Shown piece after piece: positions 1 through 9,398 of a DNA stretch of 64,000 nucleotides. This stretch comes from CASPLG01 sp965120375 (lineage in GTDB: Bacteria > Bacillota > Clostridia > Oscillospirales > Acutalibacteraceae): the NCBI GenBank assembly GCA_965120375.1, contig CBCPMW010000013.1, forward strand, positions 107,425 to 171,424, read 5' to 3'. A program made the translations under genes and the position numbers. Each line of letters opens with the position of its first letter. The first letter of the stretch is position 1. The notes beneath the pieces were generated by a model. It was not told where the DNA came from, ran no database searches, and saw only the letters and a program-made list of their open reading frames with translations.

Positions 1-1
1 T

Positions 2-1807
2 TTACCTGAAATAGTAAAAAACAGGGTAGATAAAGAGCTTTCTTCTATAACTAAACATGGATTTTCAGTTTTATATATGACGGCACAAAAGATAGTTGAA
101 GATTCAGAAAAACACGGTTATTTAGTTGGTTCCCGTGGATCAGTAGGTTCTTCTTTTGTTGCGACTATGGCTGGAATATCAGAAGTAAATCCCCTTTGTC
201 CACATTATGTTTGTCCTAAATGCAAAAATAGCGAATTTATAATTGATGGAAGCGTTGGATCTGGGTTTGATCTTGAGGATAAAAATTGTCCTAAATGTGG
301 AGAAGAATATTTAAGAGATGGACACGATATACCATTTGAAACATTTTTGGGATTTGATGGAGATAAAACTCCTGACATTGATTTAAATTTCTCTGGCGAA
401 TATCAAAGTGAAGCTCACAGATACACAGAAACTCTTTTTGGTAAAAATAATGTTTTTAAAGCTGGAACAATTGCAACAATTGCAGAGAAAACAGGTTTGA
501 TGTTTGTAAAAAAATATTTAGAGCAAACAGGTAAAACTTTGAGTAAAACTGAAGAAAATCGGTTGGCGCTTGGATGCAGTGGAATTAAAAGGACAACAGG
601 GCAGCATCCAGGAGGCATGGTGGTAGTTCCAAAAGGTATGGAAATTTATGATTTTTGTCCAGTGCAACGCCCTGCTAATGACCAAAATTCAGATAATATT
701 ACAACTCACTTTGATTTTCATTCTATACACGATACTATTTGTAAACTCGATGAACTAGGACATGATGTTCCTTCTATATACAGATACCTTGAGGATTATA
801 CAGGAGTAAAAGTTACGGATGTTTCAATGACAGACAAAAATGTTATGTCGCTTTTTACTTCTACAAAAGCTTTAGGTGTTAGTGCTGAAGAGATTGGATC
901 TCAAACCGGAACATTTTCGCTTCCGGAAGTAGGAACAAATTTTGTAAGACAAATGCTTATAGAAGCAAAACCTAAAAACTTTTCAGATTTAATTCAAATT
1001 TCTGGACTTTCACACGGAACTGATGTCTGGGTTGGTAATGCCCAAGATTTAATTAAAAATAATATCTGTACGATATCAGATGTTATAGGAACGCGCGACA
1101 GTATTATGACTTATTTGCTTTATAAAGGTGTTGAACCTAAGCTTGCATTTAAAATTATGGAAATTGTTCGAAAAGGTAAAGCTAAAAGTATGCTGACTGA
1201 AGAATATATACAGTTGATGAAAAAATGTTCTGTTCCGGACTGGTATATTGACTCTTGTAAAAAAATAAAGTACATGTTTCCTAAAGCCCACGCTGCAGCA
1301 TATATGATATCTACTTTAAGACTTGGGTGGTACAAAGTTTACAAACCAGCAGAGTATTATGCAGCATATTTTACAGTTCGTGGAGAAGATTTTGCAGGTG
1401 AAATAGTTATGAAGGGGAGAGATGCTGTAAGAACAAAAATGAATGAGATAAACAAAAAAGGAAAAGAAGCTACTCAAAGAGAAATTGCTTTATATTCGAC
1501 ATTTCAAATTGTCAATGAAATGATGGCACGTGGTATAGAAATTTTACCTGTCGACATTTATAAATCGGATGCTTATAAATTTTTAATTGAAGATTCTAAA
1601 ATAAGATTACCGTTTTCTTCTATTTCCGGAATAGGCAGTGCTGCAGCCAAAAATTTGTTTGTTTCTCAAAAAGAAGGCAAATATTTATCAATTGATGAAT
1701 TTCAAATGAGAACAAAAATGCCTAAACCTATACTAGAGACAATGAAAGATGCCGGGGTATTTAAAGATTTACCTGAAAGTAGTCAAATTACTTTTTTTAG
1801 AAAGTAG
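2..1807 (+). CDS. polC: DNA polymerase III alpha subunit, PolC type (3' part)
   Basis: Replicative DNA polymerase of Firmicutes. The frame is open from the left edge (base 2), so the N-terminal OB, exonuclease and early palm regions lie outside the window; 601 codons are present. Visible are the PolC zinc motif (CPHYVCPKC then CPKC, fragment residues about 66-99), the metal-binding PDIDLNFSG palm motif near 124-132, the fingers segment with TTGQHPGG, and a C-terminal region with a helix-hairpin-helix-like ISGIGSAAAKN stretch. The ATG at 77 is internal and not a start. The gene ends in TAG and is followed after 46 bases by the next gene on the same strand. The identification is secure; only the truncation by the window edge is unusual. 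Confidence 0.97.
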   Translation, partial: LPEIVKNRVDKELSSITKHGFSVLYMTAQKIVEDSEKHGYLVGSRGSVGSSFVATMAGISEVNPLCPHYVCPKCKNSEFIIDGSVGSGFDLEDKNCPKCGEEYLRDGHDIPFETFLGFDGDKTPDIDLNFSGEYQSEAHRYTETLFGKNNVFKAGTIATIAEKTGLMFVKKYLEQTGKTLSKTEENRLALGCSGIKRTTGQHPGGMVVVPKGMEIYDFCPVQRPANDQNSDNITTHFDFHSIHDTICKLDELGHDVPSIYRYLEDYTGVKVTDVSMTDKNVMSLFTSTKALGVSAEEIGSQTGTFSLPEVGTNFVRQMLIEAKPKNFSDLIQISGLSHGTDVWVGNAQDLIKNNICTISDVIGTRDSIMTYLLYKGVEPKLAFKIMEIVRKGKAKSMLTEEYIQLMKKCSVPDWYIDSCKKIKYMFPKAHAAAYMISTLRLGWYKVYKPAEYYAAYFTVRGEDFAGEIVMKGRDAVRTKMNEINKKGKEATQREIALYSTFQIVNEMMARGIEILPVDIYKSDAYKFLIEDSKIRLPFSSISGIGSAAAKNLFVSQKEGKYLSIDEFQMRTKMPKPILETMKDAGVFKDLPESSQITFFRK

Positions 1808-1853
1808 AAATTTTTAATAAATATTATATTTTTACAAAAAGGAGAGAAATATT

Positions 1854-2969
1854 TTGGAATCTAATTTTAAAAAGTTACTTTTTTTAATAACTTATGCAGC
1901 GATTTTATTTTTTGCGTTTTTAAATTTTGGCGTTCTCATGGCTATATTAAATAAAACTGTGATTATATTTATACCATTTGTTTATGGGTTAGTTATAGCT
2001 TATGTGCTAAATTGGCCATGCGAATTTTTTAAAAAAAGGATATCTTCAGTTTCGTATGAAAAACTAAATTTTCTTAGAGAATCTCATAAACAAAAATTTA
2101 TAAACATACTTTCTATAGCTCTTTCTTATTCAATTTTAATGGGTGTTTTTGCTTTCATAGTTGTAGCAATAGTTCCACAGCTTTATGCAAATATAAATCA
2201 ATTTATAGATAATTTTGATACATATCGCGATTCATTTATATTTTGGTCAGAAGATGTAGAAAACAGATTTAAGCTTCATCTTTTACCTTACAATTATACT
2301 GATACATTCCTTAAAGGACTTACAGTTTTTTTGGATAAATTCGTGCAAGATTTGTTTCCAAGTGTGTTTAATTTTACGAAAAATTTTGCAATTACCGTAT
2401 ATAACTGGATAATAGGTTTAGTGATTTCACTCTACATACTTGGGAGTAAAGAAAAGCTCATGAAACAAATAAAACTTTTTGCTTATTCATATATTCCAAA
2501 CGGATTTGTTGCAAAAATTACAAAAATATTAAATCTTACACATGAAAATTTTGGAAAATTTTTTGTAGGGAAGATAATAGATTCTTTTATCGTTGGAATT
2601 TTATGTTTTTTAGGAGCATCATTTATGAAAATTCCATATACACTCCTTATAAGTGTAATAGTTGGAATCACAAACATAATTCCATTTTTTGGTCCTTTTA
2701 TAGGAGCTATTCCTTGTATATTGATGATTTTTATAATAGATAATGTAAAGGCAATATGGTTCGCAGTATTTATTATTATTTTACAGCAAATAGATGGGAA
2801 TATAATTGGACCTAAAGTTTTAGGTAATACTGTGGGGATTTCTGGAATTTGGATAATGTTTAGTGTAATTGTTGGAGGTGGATTTTTTGGAGTTCCTGGA
2901 ATGATATTTGGAGTTCCAGTTTTTGCCGTAATATACAACATAATATCAGAACACGTTTGCTCACGGTAA
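1854..2969 (+). CDS. AI-2E family transporter (PerM/YtvI type)
   Basis: Polytopic membrane protein of 371 aa with the layout of the AI-2E transporter family (PF01594): two N-terminal membrane helices, a soluble segment (roughly residues 60-170) and about five more helices ending with the glycine-rich VGGGFFGVPGMIFGVP signature. Family members have been linked to autoinducer export, Na+/H+ antiport or spore functions; the substrate cannot be told from sequence. Start is TTG at 1854, chosen because GGAGAG lies 7-8 bases upstream and no ATG fits. It follows polC by 46 bases with no terminator seen, so it may be co-transcribed. It converges on the next gene. Confidence 0.88.
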   Translation: MESNFKKLLFLITYAAILFFAFLNFGVLMAILNKTVIIFIPFVYGLVIAYVLNWPCEFFKKRISSVSYEKLNFLRESHKQKFINILSIALSYSILMGVFAFIVVAIVPQLYANINQFIDNFDTYRDSFIFWSEDVENRFKLHLLPYNYTDTFLKGLTVFLDKFVQDLFPSVFNFTKNFAITVYNWIIGLVISLYILGSKEKLMKQIKLFAYSYIPNGFVAKITKILNLTHENFGKFFVGKIIDSFIVGILCFLGASFMKIPYTLLISVIVGITNIIPFFGPFIGAIPCILMIFIIDNVKAIWFAVFIIILQQIDGNIIGPKVLGNTVGISGIWIMFSVIVGGGFFGVPGMIFGVPVFAVIYNIISEHVCSR

Positions 2970-2997
2970 GGTAAAAAGGTTTGATATAGACAAGTAC

Positions 2998-3543
2998 TTA
3001 AGTAAATTTTCTGATCAGCTTATTGCACGGTTTCGCCATAGTTAATGCTAAAGCACAATTTGCAATAATTTTAAATACATTAAATGGGATAATCCACGGC
3101 ATCATCAGATCTAAAATAAAATTTTTCGGCATTCTAAATACATAAACCCAAAATATATAATTTAACGGAAGCTTTATGCATATACAAGCTAATAATCCCA
3201 AAGAAAATACAAATATTCGAAAAACAATGCTAAGATTTGTTTTTTTCAGAAAGTAAACTGAGAAAATCAAAAAAATTGAAGTAGACCTTATAATAAATCC
3301 AACCAAACCTATGGAGCTAAACATTATCATTCTTATAAGAGAAGACGAAAAAAGAATAAAAATCCCAGCCCAATATCCATATAAAATCGTAGCTATTAAC
3401 ACTGGTGCATCCGAGAAATCTAAAGTCAAAAACGGAAGTGATGGAACTAAAGGGATTTTTATAAGAGCAACTATAAGTGCTACAACAGTAAAAACTATTT
3501 TAACTGACATCAAAACATATTTGTTATGTGCTATTTTTTTCAC
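2998..3543 (-). CDS. ECF transporter S component, possibly riboflavin-type
   Basis: Hydrophobic protein of 181 aa with five to six membrane helices and the early LDFSDAP segment seen in RibU-like substrate-binding (S) components of energy-coupling-factor vitamin transporters (PF12822). It would bind a vitamin and work with a shared EcfA1A2T module that is not in this window. The riboflavin assignment rests only on the DFSDAP motif and is tentative. I see no FMN riboswitch upstream. The start is uncertain: GTG at 3543 has a poor ribosome site, and Met12 (ATG) is an alternative. It lies just downstream of gatB on the same strand, separated by a perfect inverted repeat. Confidence 0.75.
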   Translation of the reverse strand: MKKIAHNKYVLMSVKIVFTVVALIVALIKIPLVPSLPFLTLDFSDAPVLIATILYGYWAGIFILFSSSLIRMIMFSSIGLVGFIIRSTSIFLIFSVYFLKKTNLSIVFRIFVFSLGLLACICIKLPLNYIFWVYVFRMPKNFILDLMMPWIIPFNVFKIIANCALALTMAKPCNKLIRKFT

Positions 3544-3566
3544 CCCAACGTACTTTTTGACTCATC

Positions 3567-3600
3567 TAAACCATACAAAATGAATATTTTGTATGGTTTA
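3567..3600 (-). terminator. Perfect 15-bp hairpin at the gatB 3' end
   Basis: Bases 3567-3581 and 3586-3600 are exact inverted repeats with a 4-base loop. The stem overlaps the gatB stop codon. No long T run follows on either strand beyond the T-rich stem arm, so it may act as a weak terminator, an mRNA-stabilising hairpin, or an attenuator between gatB and the downstream transporter gene. Confidence 0.5.
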
Positions 3601-5007
3601 CTTCATCAAATCCACGAGAGTTTTAGCTGCCTCTTGTGGATTTGCTATACCTTTTGTCTGTTTCATTACAAGACCAATTAATGCTTTTAGAGCTTTTTCT
3701 TTTCCGTTTTTATAATCATTTACTGCATTTTTGTTTTTTGATATAACATCTACACATATGTCTTTTAGTTTTTCCTGAGAAAAAGTAAGATCATCTAATT
3801 TTATAACATCATCAAAGCTTCCACCATCCTTAACAATTTTTGATATGGCAGATTTTGCTATATTCATATTTATTTTTTTAGTTTCTAGCAACTTACAAAC
3901 TTTATTTAAATCACTAGATTTTAGTTTTATATCAAAATTTTCTTTTTCTACCTCAGTTTCAAGCACACCAAAAATATTACTTAATATCAAATTACAAACT
4001 ACTTTCGGATTTTCCAGTTCTTTTATAGAATCTTCAAAAAAATCAGAAACTTTTTTGTATTTTACAATAAGCTTTGCATCTTTCTCAGGTATTTGCAATT
4101 TTTCTACATAATTATTAAATCTCTTGTCTGGCATTTCTGGTAAACTACATTTTATTTTTGAAATATCATTTTCTGTCAGCTTTATTTTTACCAAATCCGG
4201 TTCCCGAAAATATCTGTAATCATCTGAATCTTCTTTTTCTCTCATACTTTCAGTCGAACTGTTGGACTCATTGTATCTCAGTGTTTCCTGAACTACTTTA
4301 TTTCCACTTTCAATGATATCAATTTGTCTTTTCATTTCGAATTCAATAGCTTTCACCATAAAGCCTAAAGAATTCATATTTTTTATTTCTGTCCTCGTTC
4401 CCATTTTAGAACTGTTTTCTGGTTTAACCGAAATATTTACGTCGCAACGCATAGACCCTTCTTGCATCTTACAATCAGAAACTCCTGCATATCTCATGAT
4501 TAACTGTAGCTTTTCTAGATATTCACGGGCTTCCTCAGAACTCCCAATATCTGGTTCTGTTACTATTTCTATAAGAGGAACTCCTCCCCTATTGTAATCT
4601 ATAAATGTTTCTTGTCCTTTATGAACTAATTTACCGGCGTCTTCTTCTATATGAATCCTGTTAATTCTAATTCTTTTACCACTTTTAAGCTCTAAAAATC
4701 CATTTTTACATATAGGAAAATCGTACTGCGATATTTGATAAGCTTTTGGCAAATCAGGATAAACATAATTTTTTCTGTCCATTTTTGAAACTTTATTTAT
4801 CTCGCAATTTGTAGCTAGCCCTGCTTTTACAGCCAAATTTACAGCTTCTCGATTTAAAGATGGAAGTGTTCCTGGAAGACCAATACAAATTGGGCAACAA
4901 TGAGTATTTGCCTCTCCACCAAAAGACGTGGTGCACCCACAAAAAATTTTACTTTTTGTAGATAGTTCTACATGAGTTTCTAGACCACAGACTAATTCAT
5001 ATTTCAT
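3598..5007 (-). CDS. gatB: Asp-tRNA(Asn)/Glu-tRNA(Gln) amidotransferase subunit B
   Basis: Subunit of the GatCAB complex that binds the misacylated tRNA and phosphorylates the acyl group before amidation. At 469 aa it is normal length. It shows the N-terminal GLETHVEL motif, the zinc cysteines (FCGC and CPIC near residues 23-42), the YPDLPKAYQISQYD kinase-core segment, and the C-terminal helical plus YqeY-like tail that grips the tRNA elbow. ATG overlaps the gatA stop codon by four bases (ATGA), indicating translational coupling. With gatA, gatC and aspS immediately upstream, this locus supplies Gln-tRNA and/or Asn-tRNA by the indirect route. Confidence 0.97.
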   Translation of the reverse strand: MKYELVCGLETHVELSTKSKIFCGCTTSFGGEANTHCCPICIGLPGTLPSLNREAVNLAVKAGLATNCEINKVSKMDRKNYVYPDLPKAYQISQYDFPICKNGFLELKSGKRIRINRIHIEEDAGKLVHKGQETFIDYNRGGVPLIEIVTEPDIGSSEEAREYLEKLQLIMRYAGVSDCKMQEGSMRCDVNISVKPENSSKMGTRTEIKNMNSLGFMVKAIEFEMKRQIDIIESGNKVVQETLRYNESNSSTESMREKEDSDDYRYFREPDLVKIKLTENDISKIKCSLPEMPDKRFNNYVEKLQIPEKDAKLIVKYKKVSDFFEDSIKELENPKVVCNLILSNIFGVLETEVEKENFDIKLKSSDLNKVCKLLETKKINMNIAKSAISKIVKDGGSFDDVIKLDDLTFSQEKLKDICVDVISKNKNAVNDYKNGKEKALKALIGLVMKQTKGIANPQEAAKTLVDLMK

Positions 5008-6476
5008 ATTTTCACCCCCGTATTTGCACTAAAAAGAAATTGTTGATTTGTTTCTTTTTCAAACATATTAGCTATATTTAAAATCTTTTTCTCACTGAAA
5101 TTGTCTCCTATGACTTGCACACTAATTGGAAGACCAGTTGAATCCATTCCACATGGGATGGAAATTGCCGGAACTCCAACAATATTAATTGGAACGGTAT
5201 AAAGGTCAGTTAAATACATTTCTACAGGGTCAGTCACAGGTGCACCGAATTTAAACGCAACACTCGCACATGTCGGAGCTAAAATAGCATCAAAACGCTC
5301 AAATACTCCTTTAAAAGCTTTTATAATTACTCTTCTCAAATTCTGAGCTTTTTTATAGTAATCATCACAGTATCCAGCGCTTAAAACATAAGTACCCAAA
5401 ATTATCCTTCGTTTTACTTCTTTTCCAAATCCTTCAGCTCTTGTTTTGCATATCATTTCGTTTATGTCTTTATATTTTTTACTGCTGGATCCATAGCGTA
5501 TACCATCAAATCTACCGAGGTTTGACGCAGCTTCTGCACATGCAAGTATATAATAAACTGGGAGTGCGTATTTAAGTTCTGGTAAATCAAAATAAAAAAT
5601 CTCTGCACCCAAAGATTTGTACACATTCGCTGCCGATTCAATCGCATTTTGAATTCTAGAATCAAGTCCCTGAAGATATTCGTTTGGAATCCCAATTTTA
5701 GTCCCCTTCAGAGAATCGTTTATAGAGTCTAATGTCGGTTTGCGTAAATACTTAACAGAAGTAGAATCTTTAGGATCATGCCTTGAAATATGATCAAAAA
5801 TAATAGCAGCATCTTTGACAGTTTTAGTTATAGGCCCAACTTGATCAAAACTGGAAGCATAAGCAACTATCCCGAAACGAGAAACTGAACCATATGTTGG
5901 TTTAAGTCCAACTATTCCACAAAATCCAGCTGGTTGACGAACCGAACCCCCAGTATCTGTTCCAAGTCCAAAAACGGCAATATTTCCAGCAACAGCGGAA
6001 GCTACCCCCCCAGAACTCCCGCCTGCTACATGCTCTTTATTGCATGGGTTTTTTGCACCTTTAAAACAAGATGTTTCACAAGTTGAACCCATTGCAAACT
6101 CGTCCATATTCCCTTTTCCAAGTAAAATGCATCCTTCATCTTTTAAAATTTTCCAAACTGTAGCGTCAAAAATAGGAATGTAGCCTTTTAGAATATTAGA
6201 ACAACAAGTTGTTTCTATTCCATCTGTCGAAATGTTGTCTTTTAAAATCATTGGAATTCCTTCGAGCAGGGAAATATCTTCTCCCTTTGAAATTTTTTTA
6301 TCAATACTCTTTGCAGAATCTAAAGAGAAATCTTCGCAGACATTTACGTATGCATTTAAGTCGCTCTTTTTAATTTCCTCCATATACTTTTTAGTAAGCT
6401 CAAGGCAAGAAATTTTCTTTAAAACCAACATTTCATGAGTATCTGTGATAGTAGATAAAATTTTTTTTGAATCCAT
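5004..6476 (-). CDS. gatA: Asp-tRNA(Asn)/Glu-tRNA(Gln) amidotransferase subunit A
   Basis: Amidase subunit that hydrolyses glutamine and channels ammonia to GatB. The 490-aa protein keeps the complete amidase-signature Ser-cisSer-Lys triad: Lys79 in MILKDNI, Ser154 in AGGSSGG and Ser178 in GTDTGGS, the same numbering as the Staphylococcus aureus enzyme. The ATG at 6476 follows a purine-rich site (AAGGAG). It sits between gatC (25-base gap) and gatB (4-base overlap) in the aspS-gatCAB operon. Full length with no damage seen. Confidence 0.97.
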   Translation of the reverse strand: MDSKKILSTITDTHEMLVLKKISCLELTKKYMEEIKKSDLNAYVNVCEDFSLDSAKSIDKKISKGEDISLLEGIPMILKDNISTDGIETTCCSNILKGYIPIFDATVWKILKDEGCILLGKGNMDEFAMGSTCETSCFKGAKNPCNKEHVAGGSSGGVASAVAGNIAVFGLGTDTGGSVRQPAGFCGIVGLKPTYGSVSRFGIVAYASSFDQVGPITKTVKDAAIIFDHISRHDPKDSTSVKYLRKPTLDSINDSLKGTKIGIPNEYLQGLDSRIQNAIESAANVYKSLGAEIFYFDLPELKYALPVYYILACAEAASNLGRFDGIRYGSSSKKYKDINEMICKTRAEGFGKEVKRRIILGTYVLSAGYCDDYYKKAQNLRRVIIKAFKGVFERFDAILAPTCASVAFKFGAPVTDPVEMYLTDLYTVPINIVGVPAISIPCGMDSTGLPISVQVIGDNFSEKKILNIANMFEKETNQQFLFSANTGVKI

Positions 6477-6501
6477 AAAAACTCCTTATACCTTTAATTT
6501 T

Positions 6502-6789
6502 TTAATTGCTGTAATTTTTCAAACAAAAAAATCCGTTTTTCTGACTATTTGCATTTTTGAGTATCAAATCTCTATCAAATGAACCAGTAACCTCATCTTC
6601 CCTTAAAACGTTAGATAAGTCATTTACACTGTCAAAGATTCCTGAGGATTCAGACACTTTAATAATTTCATTCGCGAAATTTATTATACTTTGCATGTCT
6701 TTAGCTAAATCTTCAAGTTCACTTTCATCAACAAAAAGTTTTGCAAGTTTCGAAATCGCTAGAACATCCTCTTTCTTAACCATTTTCAA
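6502..6789 (-). CDS. gatC: Asp-tRNA(Asn)/Glu-tRNA(Gln) amidotransferase subunit C
   Basis: Small (95 aa) belt subunit that wraps around GatA and GatB and stabilises the complex. It shows the typical KLAKLFVDESELEDLAKDM helix and the later LREDEV segment. TTG at 6789 is chosen because GGGGAG lies six bases upstream; an in-frame ATG at 6783 is the alternative, with 12-base spacing. It lies 31 bases downstream of aspS, so aspS-gatC-gatA-gatB probably form one transcript. Confidence 0.93.
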   Translation of the reverse strand: MKMVKKEDVLAISKLAKLFVDESELEDLAKDMQSIINFANEIIKVSESSGIFDSVNDLSNVLREDEVTGSFDRDLILKNANSQKNGFFCLKNYSN

Positions 6790-6820
6790 GTTGCACTCCC
6801 CTTTTTGATAAATTTTTTAT

Positions 6821-8569
6821 CTAATCTCTAATTTTTATATGAAGTTCTCTTAGCTGTGCGTCTGAAACTAAATTAGGCGCACCCATAAGCAAATCTTGAG
6901 CATTACTGTTCATTGGAAATGCTATAACTTCCCTAATATTCTCGTCCCCTGTCAAAAGCATCAACATTCTATCGATTCCAGGAGCCATGCCCGCATGTGG
7001 AGGGACCCCAAACTTAAATGCATTATAAAGCGAAGAAAAATTTTCTTCTATATCGTTTTCGCTATATCCAGCAATTTCAAATGCCTTGATTAAAGTACTT
7101 ATTTCATGATTCCTAACTGCACCGGAAGAAATCTCAATTCCATTACAAACTAAATCATATTGACATGCAACAATAGAAAGTGGATCCTTATTTTTAAGAG
7201 CATCAATTCCACCTTGAGGCATAGAAAATGGATTATGATTAAATACAATTTTTCCAGTTTCTTCGTCAATGGAATACATAGGAAAATCAACTATGAAACA
7301 AAACTTGAAAGAAGAATTATCAATTAACTCCAACCGTTTACCGAGCTCATTTCTTATTTTACCTGCAAAATCTGAGGTAGTTTTTTCATCTTCAGCTGAA
7401 ATAAAGTAAAGCACACATCCGGATTTTAGGTTTGCAACACTTTTTAATTCATCTTTTTTATCTTGCGGTATAAATTTGTCTATGGGCCCTAAAAAATTCA
7501 TATTTTCGTCTACTTTTATATACCCAAGGCCTTTCATCCCGATTTCTTCAGCAAATTTCAACATTTTTTCAAAAAACCCTTTGCTCTTTGACGCACAATC
7601 GGGAACGGTTATCCCTCTTACCGTTTTCCCTCTAAAAGGTTCAAAACTCGAATCCTCGAATATATAGCCTATGTCAATTATTTCGAGTGGATTTCTAAGA
7701 TCCGGTTTGTCAGTTCCATATTTTAACATAGAATCCTTATATGAAATTCTCGGAAAAGGTCTTTCCGACACAACTTTATCTGAAAATCTAGAAAAAGCTT
7801 CAAACATAATTTCTTCAGCAATTTTAAGAACTTCCTCTTGACCTGAAAATGCCATTTCAAAGTCAAGCTGATAAAATTCACCAGGAGATCTGTCAATCTT
7901 AGAATCCTCGTCCCTAAAACATGGAGCTATTTGATAATATTTATCAAACCCAGAGACCATCAAAAGCTGTTTAAAAATTTGGGGAGCTTGCGGCAAAGCG
8001 TAAAATTTTCCTTTATGTTTTCTACTGGGAATTAAGTAGTCTCTTGCCCCTTCAGGCGACGAAACAGACAAAATAGGCGTCTGAATTTCAACAAAGCCCA
8101 ACTCACTCATTTTGTTTCTAAAAAAACGCAAAAATTCAGATCTTAAAGCTATTTTATTACTAACTTTTTTGTTTCTTAAATCTAAAAACCTGTATTTCAG
8201 TCGCAAATATTCTTTTGTTTCAGTTGAAGTTTGAATTTCAAAAGGAAGACTTTGCAAAGGTTTGCTCAAAACTTCAAGCTTTTCAGCATCTATTTCAACC
8301 TGTCCCGTTTTAAGTTTTTTATTTATTGTTTCTTCGTCTCTTTTAATAACTTTTCCAGTTATACTTACGACACTTTCTTTTGGAACATTAGCAGTTAAAC
8401 TTTCGTCTTTTATTACAATTTGAACTACACCATAATAATCGCGAAGGTCTAAAAATTTTACACCTCCATGATCTCTAAAATTTTCTATCCATCCAGAAAC
8501 TTTTACATCTTCATTTATCAAAGATTCCGTTATATCTCCGCAAAAATGTGTACGGTAGAGCTTTTCCAT
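6821..8569 (-). CDS. aspS: Aspartyl-tRNA synthetase, probably non-discriminating
   Basis: Class II synthetase of 582 aa that charges tRNA with aspartate. Order of parts: N-terminal OB-fold anticodon domain (about 1-105), catalytic core with motif 2 (FRDED region), the bacterial GAD insertion, and motif 3 (GMAPGIDRMLMLL). In the anticodon domain the sequence reads FRDHGG, with His34 at the position where non-discriminating bacterial AspRS have His and strictly Asp-specific ones such as E. coli have Leu. That suggests it also charges tRNA-Asn, which the adjacent gatCAB would then amidate. The start is ATG. A good promoter lies 66-94 bases upstream; the leader is too short for a T-box. Confidence 0.96.
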   Translation of the reverse strand: MEKLYRTHFCGDITESLINEDVKVSGWIENFRDHGGVKFLDLRDYYGVVQIVIKDESLTANVPKESVVSITGKVIKRDEETINKKLKTGQVEIDAEKLEVLSKPLQSLPFEIQTSTETKEYLRLKYRFLDLRNKKVSNKIALRSEFLRFFRNKMSELGFVEIQTPILSVSSPEGARDYLIPSRKHKGKFYALPQAPQIFKQLLMVSGFDKYYQIAPCFRDEDSKIDRSPGEFYQLDFEMAFSGQEEVLKIAEEIMFEAFSRFSDKVVSERPFPRISYKDSMLKYGTDKPDLRNPLEIIDIGYIFEDSSFEPFRGKTVRGITVPDCASKSKGFFEKMLKFAEEIGMKGLGYIKVDENMNFLGPIDKFIPQDKKDELKSVANLKSGCVLYFISAEDEKTTSDFAGKIRNELGKRLELIDNSSFKFCFIVDFPMYSIDEETGKIVFNHNPFSMPQGGIDALKNKDPLSIVACQYDLVCNGIEISSGAVRNHEISTLIKAFEIAGYSENDIEENFSSLYNAFKFGVPPHAGMAPGIDRMLMLLTGDENIREVIAFPMNSNAQDLLMGAPNLVSDAQLRELHIKIRD

Positions 8570-8634
8570 TTTAAATCTTCCCCTTCAAAATTTAAAAGCA
8601 AATTGCAATAAAAAGCAATAATCATCTACCTTAT

Positions 8635-8663
8635 ATACTAATTTAAGACAACAAGTATGTCAA
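8635..8663 (-). promoter_or_regulatory. Sigma-A promoter of aspS-gatCAB
   Basis: On the minus strand a perfect TTGACA (-35, 8658-8663) is followed after 17 bases by TAGTAT (-10, 8635-8640). Transcription would start about 60 bases before the aspS ATG. Confidence 0.65.
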
Positions 8664-8704
8664 TATTTATTTACAAAAACAAAATATCAATTCCAAAAAT
8701 TATA

Positions 8705-9382
8705 CTAATTAAAAAAACTGTATATCATCAAAAATTGCAGGAAAGTTCCAGATAAAACGAAAATATGCCAAACGGAATGAATATATTTTACTTTTTTACC
8801 TAAAAAATAAAATACAGCTCCAAGAGTATAAACTAACCCTCCACTAGATAGAAAACAAAACTGGCTGGGAGTTACACTTTCAACTAATGGTTTTATTGTA
8901 AAAATAACGGCCCATCCAAGAAATAAATAAAATCCAAACGAAACTTTAGAATATTTATTTAAATTTATAGAATTTAATATAATCCCGGCTATTGTTACGA
9001 GCCAAACCATAGATAGTATTACAAGACCTAGTTTACCTAGCTTAAAAAAGCATACGGGAGTATAAGTTCCAGCTATTAAAAAAAATATAGAACAGTGGTC
9101 AAGTATTCGGAAAATCTTTTTCGCCTTACAAACTTTCATAGCATGATAAAGGGATGAAACTAAATACAAAAAAAATACAGCAAATCCATATATCGATATA
9201 CAAAACATACTTAAAAAATCCTTGGGGCAAGATCTAATTAGCAAGAAATAAAAAAATAGTCCAAAAATCGCACCAACTGCATGTGTAACAGAATTTATTA
9301 TCTCTTCAGAAACAGTGTACATAGGCAACCCAAGGTCCATTTGTTTTTCTATTCTGGTTTTTTCTTTTTCAGTTTTTCCCAT
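8705..9382 (-). CDS. Hemolysin III / PAQR family membrane protein
   Basis: Seven-helix membrane protein of 225 aa in the HlyIII/YqfA branch of the PAQR (adiponectin-receptor-like) family, PF03006. It keeps the putative metal-binding set: Ser and His in SSLYHA, Asp in LDHCSIF, and two His in IHSVWH near the C-terminus. Family members are predicted zinc-dependent hydrolases or membrane-homeostasis proteins; the haemolysin label is historical. ATG start. It is the last gene of a three-gene run (solute-binding lipoprotein, unknown 171-aa protein, this gene) with gaps of only 16-21 bases. Confidence 0.9.
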   Translation of the reverse strand: MGKTEKEKTRIEKQMDLGLPMYTVSEEIINSVTHAVGAIFGLFFYFLLIRSCPKDFLSMFCISIYGFAVFFLYLVSSLYHAMKVCKAKKIFRILDHCSIFFLIAGTYTPVCFFKLGKLGLVILSMVWLVTIAGIILNSINLNKYSKVSFGFYLFLGWAVIFTIKPLVESVTPSQFCFLSSGGLVYTLGAVFYFLGKKVKYIHSVWHIFVLSGTFLQFLMIYSFFN

Positions 9383-9398
9383 TTACTAAAACACCTTT

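Noticed and set aside
2483..2941. 152-codon open frame on the minus strand inside the AI-2E gene
   Set aside because: It is antisense to a well-supported membrane protein, its Ile/Pro-rich translation is typical of a shadow frame, and it has no ribosome site.
8570..8640. T-box leader before aspS, and similarly before alaS (41184-41233)
   Set aside because: Both leaders are far too short for a T-box and lack the conserved T-box sequence.
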